NCBI GenBank assembly: GCA_045588735.1 | Contig: JAZNET010000059.1 | Coordinates: 39,607 to 103,606, forward strand | From: DTU089 sp045588735 | GTDB lineage: Bacteria > Bacillota > Clostridia > Oscillospirales > Acutalibacteraceae | Reading direction: 5' to 3' | Length of the DNA: 64,000 bases | In this document: positions 1-8,250 of the stretch, one piece after another | Numbering within the stretch: the stretch's first letter is position 1 | How the letters are laid out: the number at the start of each line of letters is the position of its first letter | Translations under genes and position numbers: made by a program | Notes under the pieces: model-generated | Seen by the model: the letters and a program-made list of their open reading frames with translations, nothing else | Told to the model about the DNA's origin: nothing | Database searches by the model: none

Positions 1-2
1 AC

Positions 3-374
3 ACAAAGAATTATTCTGAGGCATATGCTAATACAATTGACGACGAGGTAAAAAGAATTCTTACTGAGTGTTATGATAAATGTGAGCAGCTTCTTACAGA
101 GCATAATGATAAGCTTACACTTATTGCAGAAACACTCATCAAGCAGGAAAAAATCAGCGGTGCCCGTTTCCTTGAGCTTATGGATGAAAACTATGACCCT
201 GAAAAGGATAAGGAAAACGAAGCACAGACTGAAGAGACAAAGGGTGACGAAGCGGCAGCTGAATCAACAGAGGAAAATAAAGACTCAACAGAAGAGGCTG
301 TTAACGTAACGGAAAATCCCGTGCCTTCAATTACCGAAGAGGTAATAAAGGCTGAAGAAACAGAAGATGAATAA
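3..374 (+). CDS. ftsH: FtsH-type ATP-dependent zinc metalloprotease, C-terminal part (5' end outside window)
   Basis: This is the tail of an open frame entering from the left edge. The first residues read YSEAYANTIDDEVKRIL, followed by a helix ending ISGARFLELMDEN. This matches the helical end of the FtsH peptidase domain (the family pattern is a YSE..IDEEV segment and then an L.E.E.L.G.EF.. helix). FtsH is a membrane-anchored AAA+ protease that degrades misfolded membrane proteins and regulators. The AAA and HExxH parts lie outside the window. After the family's usual end there is an extra tail of about 60 residues rich in Glu, Thr and Lys, probably disordered. The frame ends at a TAA followed by a strong hairpin terminator. 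The identification rests on the short helical segment only, so it is good but not certain. Confidence 0.8.
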   Translation, partial: TKNYSEAYANTIDDEVKRILTECYDKCEQLLTEHNDKLTLIAETLIKQEKISGARFLELMDENYDPEKDKENEAQTEETKGDEAAAESTEENKDSTEEAVNVTENPVPSITEEVIKAEETEDE

Positions 375-380
375 CAAAAA

Positions 381-413
381 GGCATTCTCTTGAAATAAGA
401 GAATGCCTTTTTT
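381..413. terminator. Rho-independent terminator, usable in both directions
   Basis: An 11-bp perfect stem (381-391 with 397-407) with a 5-base loop is followed by a T run and preceded by an A run. It lies between the converging ftsH and thiN genes and can serve both. Confidence 0.9.
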
Positions 414-417
414 ATTA

Positions 418-1047
418 TTATTTAATTAAATTTAAGTCGCCCTCAAAAATTATTGTAAGCACACCGTCCTTAACTGAAATGATGCTTTCCTCACCAATGA
501 ATTCATTGCTTACACCTAAAGGAAAATCGGGTGTGAGGCGGGCGTTGCTTAAGGGGTACAAAAGACCGTCTATTGTAATACCCTCTGCAATACCTGAAAG
601 TGCAAACAAAGAAACAATGCCGCTTGATTTTTTCTTGAAGCTGATGCTTGAGTTTTTTATAACGGTTATAGTGTGCTTGCTGTCACAAACAAAAGCTCTG
701 CCGCCATTTTCTGCTACAAAGGCAGCTGTTTGCAGGGAAGCAATTGTGTGGTCTAATCTGCCGCCCGTTGCGCCGTAAATTACAAAATGCTTAAAGCCCT
801 TTTCTAAGCCTGTTTTAACTGCAAGAAGCGTGTCTGTATCATCCTTTTTAACAGGATGCTTTATTACGTTTTCATTCTTGGGAACAGTACCTAACGAGTC
901 AAAATCACCAACAACAAGGTCAGGCTTTACGTTTAACTTTTTCAAGGTGGCATAGCCGCCGTCTGCAGCAATAACCAGGTCGTCACTTTCTTTTGAAAAG
1001 CTGTTCAGGTTACACGCGGCAGCACCAAAAATATAACAGGTTTTCAT
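418..1047 (-). CDS. thiN: Thiamine pyrophosphokinase
   Basis: This 209-residue protein transfers pyrophosphate from ATP to thiamine, giving thiamine diphosphate, in the cytoplasm. The family motifs are present in order: AADGG (residues 26-30), GDFDS (46-50), KDDTD (67-71) and GGRLDH (94-99). The C-terminal half is the thiamin-binding beta domain. The length is normal for the family. It is the last gene of a leftward group, 15 bases after a redox gene. The ribosome binding site is weak (GGCGGAAC), so it may depend on translation of the gene upstream. No TPP riboswitch was noticed in front of it. Confidence 0.93.
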   Translation of the reverse strand: MKTCYIFGAAACNLNSFSKESDDLVIAADGGYATLKKLNVKPDLVVGDFDSLGTVPKNENVIKHPVKKDDTDTLLAVKTGLEKGFKHFVIYGATGGRLDHTIASLQTAAFVAENGGRAFVCDSKHTITVIKNSSISFKKKSSGIVSLFALSGIAEGITIDGLLYPLSNARLTPDFPLGVSNEFIGEESIISVKDGVLTIIFEGDLNLIK

Positions 1048-1062
1048 TACTTATGTTCCGCC

Positions 1063-2268
1063 TTAATTAAGTGTAATTGTTATATCGCTTGTCGGGTACG
1101 AAACACACGGGTGAATTATGCCGTATTTTGTATCGGCAAGCTTTCTTGTGTCTGTGCCCGAGGGGATAAATACGTTGCCCTTTGAAAGTCTTGCTCGGCA
1201 AAAGCCGCAAGAGCCCACTCTGCAATGCGAGTTTGCTTTTATGCCTGCTCGTTCAAGTGCAACTAAAACTGTTTCATCTGCACTGCAGGTAATATTAGCA
1301 ATAACCACACCGCTTCTTTTAACCTTGCATTCAAATACCTTGCCCTGATATTCTATAGGAAAATCAGGTATGGTGCGCGTATCCTTTACCTGCGAGCCAA
1401 TGTTAAGCCTTACAGCCTTTCTTTCAAGTCCCAATTCTATTATCTGTGTAGAAATAAGGGAAAGAAGCTGCTGTGAGCCATCAATAAACATACTGTATTT
1501 TTCAAGCGGAGCATATTTCTCTATGAGCTGTTTTGTAATAAAGCCACGCTCGTGGTTTTCAACCTTTTCATCGCTGAAAACCAAAATCAATTTAAATGCT
1601 CTCACTTTTTTCTGTATTTCTAAAAGCTCGTCCATAAAAACAGCGTCACTTTTTTTGCGACAGCTGTAAAACAAGGTGAGGTCAGCGTTAAGCGATTTTT
1701 CTTCAATTGCTCTTGCCATAGATAAAAAGGCGGGAATTCCGTCGTTATCTGCAACGCCTACTACGTGAGGATAATCTCTCAAGGGTTGAAAATAAAAATT
1801 GCCAAGGGGAGCAGAGGCAACCACCTCAGTGCCTTTTTGCCAGGTGTTAAAAATGTGCGACGTTGCAAAGCCGTGAATTGCTTTTTTCACTTTTATCATG
1901 TAAAAGTCATCGTCACTTGAGTCATAAGGGGATGAGCAAATAGTAAACGGTCTTGTAACAACAGATTGACCTATATTTAAGGTTATGCTCAAATACTGAC
2001 CCGGTCTGAAAAACGCAAGCTTGCCTGTTCCGTGTGCTGTGTCAGGTGTTAAAATGTAGCAGCGTTCCTCACGGTTTACCTCAATAACCTCGCGCACCTT
2101 TAAGTATTGTACCTCCGGGTGCAGAAAAGCCGTGTTGGAGTTAACAACAAAGTTTTTCTTTAAAGGTGTACTGAGTGCTTGCTCTATTGTGTTTTTTCTT
2201 TCCTCGGGAATCCTTACAAAGTTAGAAATATCTCTTAAGGAGGAGCTCATAAATAAATTCTTTTTCAT
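1063..2268 (-). CDS. FAD/NAD(P) reductase with C-terminal 2Fe-2S ferredoxin domain
   Basis: The 401-residue protein has three parts. An FAD-binding beta barrel carries RPFTICS (near residue 105), a ferredoxin-NADP-reductase-like nucleotide domain follows, and the C-terminus is a plant-type 2Fe-2S domain with Cys349, Cys354, Cys357 and Cys388 in the pattern C-x4-C-x2-C. Such proteins pass electrons from NAD(P)H through flavin to an iron-sulfur cluster and on to a partner. The start overlaps the stop of the FAD oxidoreductase gene upstream by four bases (ATGA), which indicates coupled translation and probably a working pair. The start has a good GAGGAGG site. The final electron acceptor is not known; no oxygenase subunit is nearby. 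Confidence 0.82.
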   Translation of the reverse strand: MKKNLFMSSSLRDISNFVRIPEERKNTIEQALSTPLKKNFVVNSNTAFLHPEVQYLKVREVIEVNREERCYILTPDTAHGTGKLAFFRPGQYLSITLNIGQSVVTRPFTICSSPYDSSDDDFYMIKVKKAIHGFATSHIFNTWQKGTEVVASAPLGNFYFQPLRDYPHVVGVADNDGIPAFLSMARAIEEKSLNADLTLFYSCRKKSDAVFMDELLEIQKKVRAFKLILVFSDEKVENHERGFITKQLIEKYAPLEKYSMFIDGSQQLLSLISTQIIELGLERKAVRLNIGSQVKDTRTIPDFPIEYQGKVFECKVKRSGVVIANITCSADETVLVALERAGIKANSHCRVGSCGFCRARLSKGNVFIPSGTDTRKLADTKYGIIHPCVSYPTSDITITLN

Positions 2269-3824
2269 TTTTTTGCCTCCTCATTAGTCGTTGCTTCCAT
2301 ATCACCAAGTGTAGCGTAAGCGGTGTTTCTGCCGGAAGCAATAGCAGAGCAAAAGCCTGAAAGCTGAGTACCCCAGCCGCCGCAGAATCTTAAGCCCTTT
2401 GTGTCGTTATCACTCGCTTCTGTCATGAAGCGTGAAAGTAAGCTGTCAAAGGGCTCTGCAGAATAGCCGTAAATTACACCCTGCGGTGTGTTTAAATATC
2501 TTGCAAAGGTCAGCGGTGTTGCTACCTCGATTTCCTCGATATAATCGCTGATTTTTATATCTGTTGCTTCCTCGTACAAGGAAATTATTCTTTTTGCAAA
2601 GTTGTCTTTTTCGTTAAAATAATTCTCAGGCTCAACGTTTGCCCAACAGTTATCTGTAAAAAGTGTTGTAAAGTTAAGAATACAGGTGCCCTTTGGTGAA
2701 CAGCCGGGGTTTGCATTGTTAAGACAGCTTACAATACAGGTGTTGTTGCTGTTCAAGGTTCTCATTAAATTGTACTGAACAGAGGTATCTGCCGTTTCTG
2801 TAATAATTGTTGTGTAGTTTTCAATGCCTAAATCAGCTGCAGAACGGTTAAGTCCCACATAAACAGAAGCACCTCTTGCGCCAAAATTACGTGCGTTGGT
2901 TCTTTTAATTGCAGTAGTGGGCACATCAGAAAGCTTCATCATTTTTGAGTAAGCATCCGTAGGGGAGCAGTTAGCAATAATATGCTCGCAAAGGATTTTT
3001 TCACCGTTTTTAAGAATAACGCCCTTTGCCTTGCCGTTTTCAAAAATAATTCTTGCTACGTGTGAATTGTAATGTATCTGGCTACCGTTATCCTCTATAA
3101 ATCCGGCAAGAGCCATGCTTATTTCGTTACTTCTTTCCTTGGGTAAAAATGCACCGAATTGAACGTATGAATAAAGCAGGAGTATATATTGTGTAAAGCT
3201 TAGGCGCTCACAGTCCACACCAAGCAGACACCATATTCCCGAAAGAATATCAGCAGCTCTTTGCGGGATTTGAAGCTTTTCAAAAACCTCGTTTACGGAG
3301 CAGGGTGCAGTTTTTACAAAGTCTGCATAATCCTTCAAAAGCTCCTTTGCAAGGTTCATAGTTATTTTTTCTTCTACCGAGCATACGTAATTTATAGCTT
3401 TAACGGTGTTTTCTGCAATCTCAAAAAGTCTTGTAACGGAAGCCTTACTGTTTGGAGCATATTCTTCAAGAGTGTTAATGAATTTTTCAATACCAAAGGG
3501 AAGGGTAGCATCAATTTTTTCGCCGTTTTTAGATTTGGTAATAATTCTGAAGGGTGTTTCGGGTGAGCACCAGTTAATTTTTTGAGTAATGCCTAATTCA
3601 TCAAAAATAATGCGCACGTCACCAACACCCTGCGATTCAGAAAAACCGCAAAGCGAATGCAGAGCTGCTTCAAATTCAAATCGGCCTCGAGTAAAGCTTG
3701 CAGCACTACCGCCGGGGCTAAGATTTTTTTCTAAAACTAAAACTCTTTTGCCTTCCTTTGTTGCACATGCGGCAGCCGTAAGACCGCCTAAGCCTGCGCC
3801 AATAACAATAATATCAAAATCCAT
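2265..3824 (-). CDS. Phytoene-desaturase-like FAD-dependent oxidoreductase
   Basis: The protein is about 519 residues long. It begins with a Rossmann FAD-binding motif (GAGLGG near residues 9-14, followed by an acidic strand end LVLEKN), and near the C-terminus it has the second FAD contact region (FCGGWG, then SGFCSAIASGR). This is the layout of the CrtI/phytoene dehydrogenase and retinol saturase superfamily, whose members desaturate, isomerise or saturate polyenes and other lipids. I prefer the ATG at 3824 to an upstream GTG at 3833 because the AAAGAGTG site fits it. The gene is coupled to the flavin/2Fe-2S reductase, so a reductive lipid or prenyl reaction is plausible. No phytoene synthase is nearby, and the substrate cannot be read from the sequence. 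Confidence 0.78.
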   Translation of the reverse strand: MDFDIIVIGAGLGGLTAAACATKEGKRVLVLEKNLSPGGSAASFTRGRFEFEAALHSLCGFSESQGVGDVRIIFDELGITQKINWCSPETPFRIITKSKNGEKIDATLPFGIEKFINTLEEYAPNSKASVTRLFEIAENTVKAINYVCSVEEKITMNLAKELLKDYADFVKTAPCSVNEVFEKLQIPQRAADILSGIWCLLGVDCERLSFTQYILLLYSYVQFGAFLPKERSNEISMALAGFIEDNGSQIHYNSHVARIIFENGKAKGVILKNGEKILCEHIIANCSPTDAYSKMMKLSDVPTTAIKRTNARNFGARGASVYVGLNRSAADLGIENYTTIITETADTSVQYNLMRTLNSNNTCIVSCLNNANPGCSPKGTCILNFTTLFTDNCWANVEPENYFNEKDNFAKRIISLYEEATDIKISDYIEEIEVATPLTFARYLNTPQGVIYGYSAEPFDSLLSRFMTEASDNDTKGLRFCGGWGTQLSGFCSAIASGRNTAYATLGDMEATTNEEAKK

Positions 3825-3845
3825 AATACACACTCTTTTTTAAAC

Positions 3846-4577
3846 TTATACAATTTTGTCGTCGGTTGCTTCACCCGGAGAGGTAATAGGAATAACCTCG
3901 CCTAAATAAGTAGGCTCAGGCTTTAGCATACACCAGAAAAAGTCCTTTACTCTCGCTAAAAATTCTCTTGAATCGTTGTAAAGCTCTTTTGTGAAAGCAA
4001 AGTTAAAGTAGCCGTCTGCTGCAACGCCGTAAGCCTCAAGACCTAATTGCCTTGCATTATATATTGACCTGAAAAGGTGGAATTCCTGAGTAATTATTAT
4101 TAAGCTTTTCACCTCGAAAACCTGTTTTGCTCTGTACATTGACTCATAGGTTGAAAAGCCTGCGTGGTCCATTAAAATGCAGGAGGCTGCTTCTTCTCTT
4201 GTTTTGTCAATAAAGGTAGCGTTATCAAGGGCATACTGCTTCATGGTGTTAACCTCGTCGTAGTCCTTTCTGCCGTGGTCACCACTCATTAAAATTCTGT
4301 TTGAGCAGCCTGTGTTGAAAACCTCAACACCTCTGTAAATACGCTCTTGTAAAATGTGTGTGGGAGCACCGTTTCTTACGCCTGCACCTAATACTAAAAT
4401 ACAGTCTACCTTATAAGCCTTTGCTTCCTCTACAGTTAATATGTACTTACTTGCATACTCGTAAACGTAAGCGTTAATTAAAATAGGAATCTGCGCGAAA
4501 ATTATAATTAAAATTAAAAATAAGGACGCTAAAGACTTGAGTTTTCCGGTCTTGTTTTTCACTCTTTTTATTTCCAT
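3846..4577 (-). CDS. SanA/YdcF-like DUF218 membrane-anchored protein
   Basis: This protein of about 243 residues has one N-terminal membrane helix (roughly residues 15-33) followed by a DUF218 domain. The domain is recognised by LVLGAGV, the Asn/Thr-rich segment after MSGD, the STYESM region and the ITQEFHLFRS segment. SanA and its relatives are envelope proteins linked to cell-wall barrier function and vancomycin resistance at high temperature; their biochemical role is not settled. The ATG at 4577 is chosen because an in-frame GTG at 4589 lies inside the likely ribosome binding site (GGAAAGGGG). It is first in a leftward group with the redox pair and thiN, and has its own promoter. Confidence 0.8.
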   Translation of the reverse strand: MEIKRVKNKTGKLKSLASLFLILIIIFAQIPILINAYVYEYASKYILTVEEAKAYKVDCILVLGAGVRNGAPTHILQERIYRGVEVFNTGCSNRILMSGDHGRKDYDEVNTMKQYALDNATFIDKTREEAASCILMDHAGFSTYESMYRAKQVFEVKSLIIITQEFHLFRSIYNARQLGLEAYGVAADGYFNFAFTKELYNDSREFLARVKDFFWCMLKPEPTYLGEVIPITSPGEATDDKIV

Positions 4578-4610
4578 AGGATAAAACACCCCTTTCCAAA
4601 ATATACTAAA

Positions 4611-4639
4611 ATTTTACACCAAAATAAACTATAAATCAA
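4611..4639 (-). promoter_or_regulatory. Promoter for the leftward sanA-like group
   Basis: On the minus strand, TTGATT (4634-4639) and TAAAAT (4611-4616) are separated by 17 bases. It lies about 35 bases upstream of the SanA-like start. Confidence 0.6.
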
Positions 4640-4687
4640 TAGAGTAATATATTATTTATAATATTTAACAGTTATCCGTAAATATAA

Positions 4688-4716
4688 TTGATTTTTGCAC
4701 GGTGTTGTGATAAACT
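4688..4716 (+). promoter_or_regulatory. Promoter for the rightward yhhN-alaX group
   Basis: TTGATT (4688-4693) and TAAACT (4711-4716) are 17 bases apart, divergent from the sanA-side promoter and ahead of the AAGGAG site of the next gene. Confidence 0.55.
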
Positions 4717-4747
4717 AAAATCAGTAAAGTGCGAAAGGAGCAGCTGT

Positions 4748-5449
4748 ATGTTTTTTTACGTTTGCTTAGCAATAGGCATGGTTAGTCTTGTTGCGTTTTT
4801 ATCACAAAGAAAGCCGGAGGTTACTCTTAGGGTTTTGCTAATAAAAACAGTAACGAGCGTGTTATTTATATTAACGTCCTTTGCGGCTTTTTATGAGAAT
4901 GAAAATTGCAGCACAGCATTAGCTCTGCTCTTTTTCTCGGGCGCTGTGTGCGGTCTTTTAGGTGATATTTGGTTAGATGCAAAATATATCTTCAAGGCAG
5001 AGGAAAAAGGACTTTTAAACGCAGGCTTCATTAGCTTTCTTATAGGTCACCTGTTTTTTATAGCGGGTATGTTTATAACCTACAAGGTCACCGCGCTTTT
5101 TGTTATTTTCGGTGCGGTAGGCGCTGTGCTTGGTGTAGTAAGCTGTTTTGTTACCGAAAAGGTGCTAAAGGCAAATTTTGGCACTTCAAAGCTCATTTCA
5201 ATAGTTTATACAAGCGTTTTAACGTTTACAACGGGCGTTTCGCTTGCAATTGCAATAGAAAATAATTTTGAAGCGTCATCGCTTATAAGATTTATCGGTA
5301 TGCTGTTATTCCTCGGTTCAGATGCCGTGCTTGCAAAGATTTATTTTTGCGAGGGTCAGAACACAAGAGCCAACGTTGTTGTGAATCATGCTCTTTACTA
5401 TTTAGCGCAGTTCTCATTAGCAGCATCCTTATTTTTCGTAGGTGGTTAA
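4748..5449 (+). CDS. YhhN/TMEM86-family membrane protein (lysoplasmalogenase-like)
   Basis: The 233-residue protein is almost entirely hydrophobic, with seven or eight predicted membrane helices. Conserved family landmarks are GDIWLD (residues 72-77), a later GH..F segment, a GSDA segment and ALYYLAQ near the C-terminus. Vertebrate TMEM86B of this family hydrolyses the vinyl ether bond of lysoplasmalogens. Anaerobic Clostridia do make plasmalogens, so a related lipid role is reasonable but unproven here. The ATG at 4748 follows AAAGGAG at a normal distance; an upstream in-frame ATG at 4688 falls on the promoter and is rejected. The stop codon is one base before the next gene's start. Confidence 0.8.
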   Translation: MFFYVCLAIGMVSLVAFLSQRKPEVTLRVLLIKTVTSVLFILTSFAAFYENENCSTALALLFFSGAVCGLLGDIWLDAKYIFKAEEKGLLNAGFISFLIGHLFFIAGMFITYKVTALFVIFGAVGAVLGVVSCFVTEKVLKANFGTSKLISIVYTSVLTFTTGVSLAIAIENNFEASSLIRFIGMLLFLGSDAVLAKIYFCEGQNTRANVVVNHALYYLAQFSLAASLFFVGG

Positions 5450-5450
5450 T

Positions 5451-6605
5451 ATGCAGACACAAAAGTTATATTATGAAGACAGTTTTATAAAGGAATTTAC
5501 CGCAGAAGCTATCTCTTGTGAAAAAAGAGATGGCTTTTATGCCGTTGTATTAGACAAAACAGCGTTTTTCCCTGAGGGTGGCGGTCAAAAGGCGGATTCA
5601 GGCTTTATTGGCAGTACACGTGTTTTTGACGTGCAGGAGGAAAACGGAACAATAATACATAAAACAAAGGAAGCAGTTGCTGAAAAAGAAAGCTATCCTT
5701 GTAAAATTGATTGGGATGAGCGGTTTTCACGAATGCAGAATCATTCGGGTGAGCATATTGTTTCAGGTGTTGTAAATAAAAGGTACGGATACACCAACGT
5801 AGGCTTCCATATGGAGGACGATTACTTAACAATCGACTTCAGCGGTGAATTAACACGTGAACAGTTAGATGAAATTGAAAACGAGGCAAACGAGGCTGTT
5901 TTTCGTGATTTGCCGATTAAGATAGATTTTCCGAGTGAAGAAGAATTAGCTGTACTCGAATACCGCAGTAAATTAGAGCTTACAGAAAACGTAAGAATTG
6001 TTACTATAGGCGATGTGGATACCTGTGCTTGCTGTGCTCCGCACGTAAATACAACAGGGCAAATCGGTATTATAAAGCTGCTCGATTTTATGAAGCACCG
6101 TGGCGGTGTAAGAGTAATAATGAAGGCGGGAAGGCTTGCTTTAGAGGATTACCGTGATAAATATAAAAATGTCTTAGGTATTTCAAATTTACTTTCAGTA
6201 AAGCAGCAGGATGTTTTTGCCGCTACAGAAAAATTTTACGGTGATTTAGCAGAGGAAAGACGTAAATTTTATGAATACAGAATGTCTGTTGCTCAAAGAG
6301 ATAAAGAAAATTTAAGTAACGTAAAAGGTTCTTTAATTCTTGTAACAAGCGGATATGATGCCGATATGATGCGAGAGGTAGTAAATTACTCAGCGGAAAA
6401 AACAGAAAAATACAGTGCGGTTTTCTCGGGTGATGATGAAAACGGATATTCCTTTGTGGTAGCTTCAAGGTGTCAGGATATGAACAGCTTCAGAAACGAA
6501 ATGAATTCTAAGCTTAACGCTCGCGGCGGCGGCAGAGACGGTATGATTCAGGGCAAAGCCGCAACAACAAAAGCAGATATAATTAACTTTTTTCAAGAGG
6601 TGTAA
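5451..6605 (+). CDS. AlaX-type alanyl-tRNA editing protein with DHHA1 domain
   Basis: This 384-residue protein hydrolyses mischarged Ser- or Gly-tRNA(Ala) in trans. It carries the editing-site zinc ligands HSGEH (residues 98-102) and CCAPH (194-198), the FFPEGGGQ segment near residue 40, and a C-terminal DHHA1 domain with a GGGRDGMIQGKA-like ending. There is no synthetase catalytic domain, so it is a stand-alone editor of the long AlaX type. Translation probably begins at ATG 5451, behind AGGTGG; the GTG at 5442 is inside that site. It is tightly coupled to the upstream membrane protein gene. The genome's alaS, elsewhere in this window, has its own editing domain, so this is a second layer of editing. 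Confidence 0.9.
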   Translation: MQTQKLYYEDSFIKEFTAEAISCEKRDGFYAVVLDKTAFFPEGGGQKADSGFIGSTRVFDVQEENGTIIHKTKEAVAEKESYPCKIDWDERFSRMQNHSGEHIVSGVVNKRYGYTNVGFHMEDDYLTIDFSGELTREQLDEIENEANEAVFRDLPIKIDFPSEEELAVLEYRSKLELTENVRIVTIGDVDTCACCAPHVNTTGQIGIIKLLDFMKHRGGVRVIMKAGRLALEDYRDKYKNVLGISNLLSVKQQDVFAATEKFYGDLAEERRKFYEYRMSVAQRDKENLSNVKGSLILVTSGYDADMMREVVNYSAEKTEKYSAVFSGDDENGYSFVVASRCQDMNSFRNEMNSKLNARGGGRDGMIQGKAATTKADIINFFQEV

Positions 6606-6608
6606 AAT

Positions 6609-8240
6609 ATGAGCAATTTTAATTCAAAGCCACCAAGAGGCTCAACGGTAAACCCCGATCATATTTTTATAAGCATTAAGGGGGACGCTAAAACCTCTAT
6701 GACGGTTACGTGGAGGACCTCTGTAGAGGTAACAAGCGGCTATGCTTTAGTAAGAGAGGACGGCAAAGCAGAAGCAGTTAAATATGATGCTGCAACAGGT
6801 TACTTTAAAAGTGATATAGACGAAAGTAATATGTTTTGGGCAGATATGGTTAACTTAAAGCCCGGTACAAAATATTTTTATACTGTAGGTAACGACGAGT
6901 ACAGAAGCGATGAGTATTATTTCACAACTGAAGAGGAGAATGCAGAAAGCTTTAAATTTATGTGCGTGTCAGACCAGCAAAGCGGACAGCCGTTTGAATT
7001 GCCCGATTACAGCAGCTTTACTAAGGTTTTAAATACAGTTTTAAAAGAAAATCCGGATATTAAATTTATTCTTACCGCAGGTGATAATACAGACTGTGGG
7101 CAGCACGAGGTTCAGTGGAACGGTGCATTTTCAGGCCTTAAGGGCGTGGTTGAACACGTTCCGTTTATGATGACCTTAGGTAATCACGACAACCGCGGCT
7201 TTGCAGATTATAAAAACGGCGTTGGCAGATATTACTCCGAGCCTGCTGAATTTTTCGGCAAGCAATTCAAGGGCTCGTATCCATTTAACGGTCCAAAGGG
7301 CTGGGAAACGGAAAACTATTCATTTAACTACGGTAACGCGCACTTTAACGTTATAGGCGTTAACGAGCCTGAAAAGGTAAACGACTGGTTAATAGCGGAT
7401 ATAGGCGCAACAGACAGAGTATGGAAATTCGGCTCCTACCATTTCCCTATGTATTATGCAGGACCTGAGCTCAGTAATGACGACGGCTTCCCCATGATGC
7501 GCGAGGGTATAGAAATGCTCGACGTGCTTTTTGCGGGTCACGAGCATAACTTTGCAAGAACCTTCCCAATTAAAAACGAGGAGCTTTTCGATAAACCTTC
7601 ACAAGGTACAATTCACTACGAATTGGGTAACAGTAACAGTAATCCGCCCGGTACAATGTCCTGCCATAAGGTTTGGCACGCAGCACATTTCCCTTGTGAG
7701 GAGCAGATTTCAACGGTTGCAATTGTAGAAGTGTTTAAGGATAAGGTTATTCTTACCTCAAAAATAGTCGAAGACGGCAGAGTTATAGACCGGTGCATTA
7801 TAGATAAGGCGAACGACACCATTTACCCAATTGCTTTAGCACCTATTTTTGCAAGAAGAACAAGAACCTTCTACAAGGGCACAGCGTTGGGTCTTAGCGA
7901 ACGCTTACAAATTCCCGAGCTTAAGGATGGTACCTGGTATTCACCGCTGGCAGTTGTGTTTACCGCAATTGGTGCAGACGTAAAAAAGGAAAAGGGTAAG
8001 GTAACCTTAGGAATTTACGGCAAAAGCGCTACGTTTACAGAGGGTAGCAGCATTGCAGTAACAAACGACGGTGAGGTTGAGCTTTCTCATTCGGTTTACC
8101 GTGGCGAAAATTCTCAGCTTTACATACCGCTTGATGCAGTTGTTTCTTGCTTCAATATGAAATGGGCTTATTCAAAGAGAAATAATTACATTTCAATTGA
8201 GCACGTTGATGAAGCAATACCAATGACTAAGCAGCCATAA
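6609..8240 (+). CDS. Purple-acid-phosphatase-like metallophosphoesterase with C-terminal stalk domain
   Basis: The 543-residue protein begins with a fibronectin-like domain typical of purple acid phosphatases (TSMTVTWRT near residue 30, then a LKPGTKYFYTVG segment). The calcineurin-type catalytic domain follows with AGDN (about residue 158), GNHDN (about 191) and AGHEHN (about 309). The last 100 residues resemble the N-terminal domain of copper amine oxidase, a small repeat domain common in clostridial secreted proteins (IPLDAVVSCFNMKWAY). No signal peptide is visible, which is odd for this domain set. The first metal motif reads SDQQ rather than the D-x-H of classical metallophosphoesterases. 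The substrate is unknown. The gene starts three bases after alaX. Confidence 0.82.
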   Translation: MSNFNSKPPRGSTVNPDHIFISIKGDAKTSMTVTWRTSVEVTSGYALVREDGKAEAVKYDAATGYFKSDIDESNMFWADMVNLKPGTKYFYTVGNDEYRSDEYYFTTEEENAESFKFMCVSDQQSGQPFELPDYSSFTKVLNTVLKENPDIKFILTAGDNTDCGQHEVQWNGAFSGLKGVVEHVPFMMTLGNHDNRGFADYKNGVGRYYSEPAEFFGKQFKGSYPFNGPKGWETENYSFNYGNAHFNVIGVNEPEKVNDWLIADIGATDRVWKFGSYHFPMYYAGPELSNDDGFPMMREGIEMLDVLFAGHEHNFARTFPIKNEELFDKPSQGTIHYELGNSNSNPPGTMSCHKVWHAAHFPCEEQISTVAIVEVFKDKVILTSKIVEDGRVIDRCIIDKANDTIYPIALAPIFARRTRTFYKGTALGLSERLQIPELKDGTWYSPLAVVFTAIGADVKKEKGKVTLGIYGKSATFTEGSSIAVTNDGEVELSHSVYRGENSQLYIPLDAVVSCFNMKWAYSKRNNYISIEHVDEAIPMTKQP

Positions 8241-8250
8241 CGAGGTAATT

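Noticed and set aside
191..385. Opposite-strand open frame over the ftsH tail
   Set aside because: It is a shadow of the Glu/Thr-rich tail, has no ribosome site and runs into the terminator.
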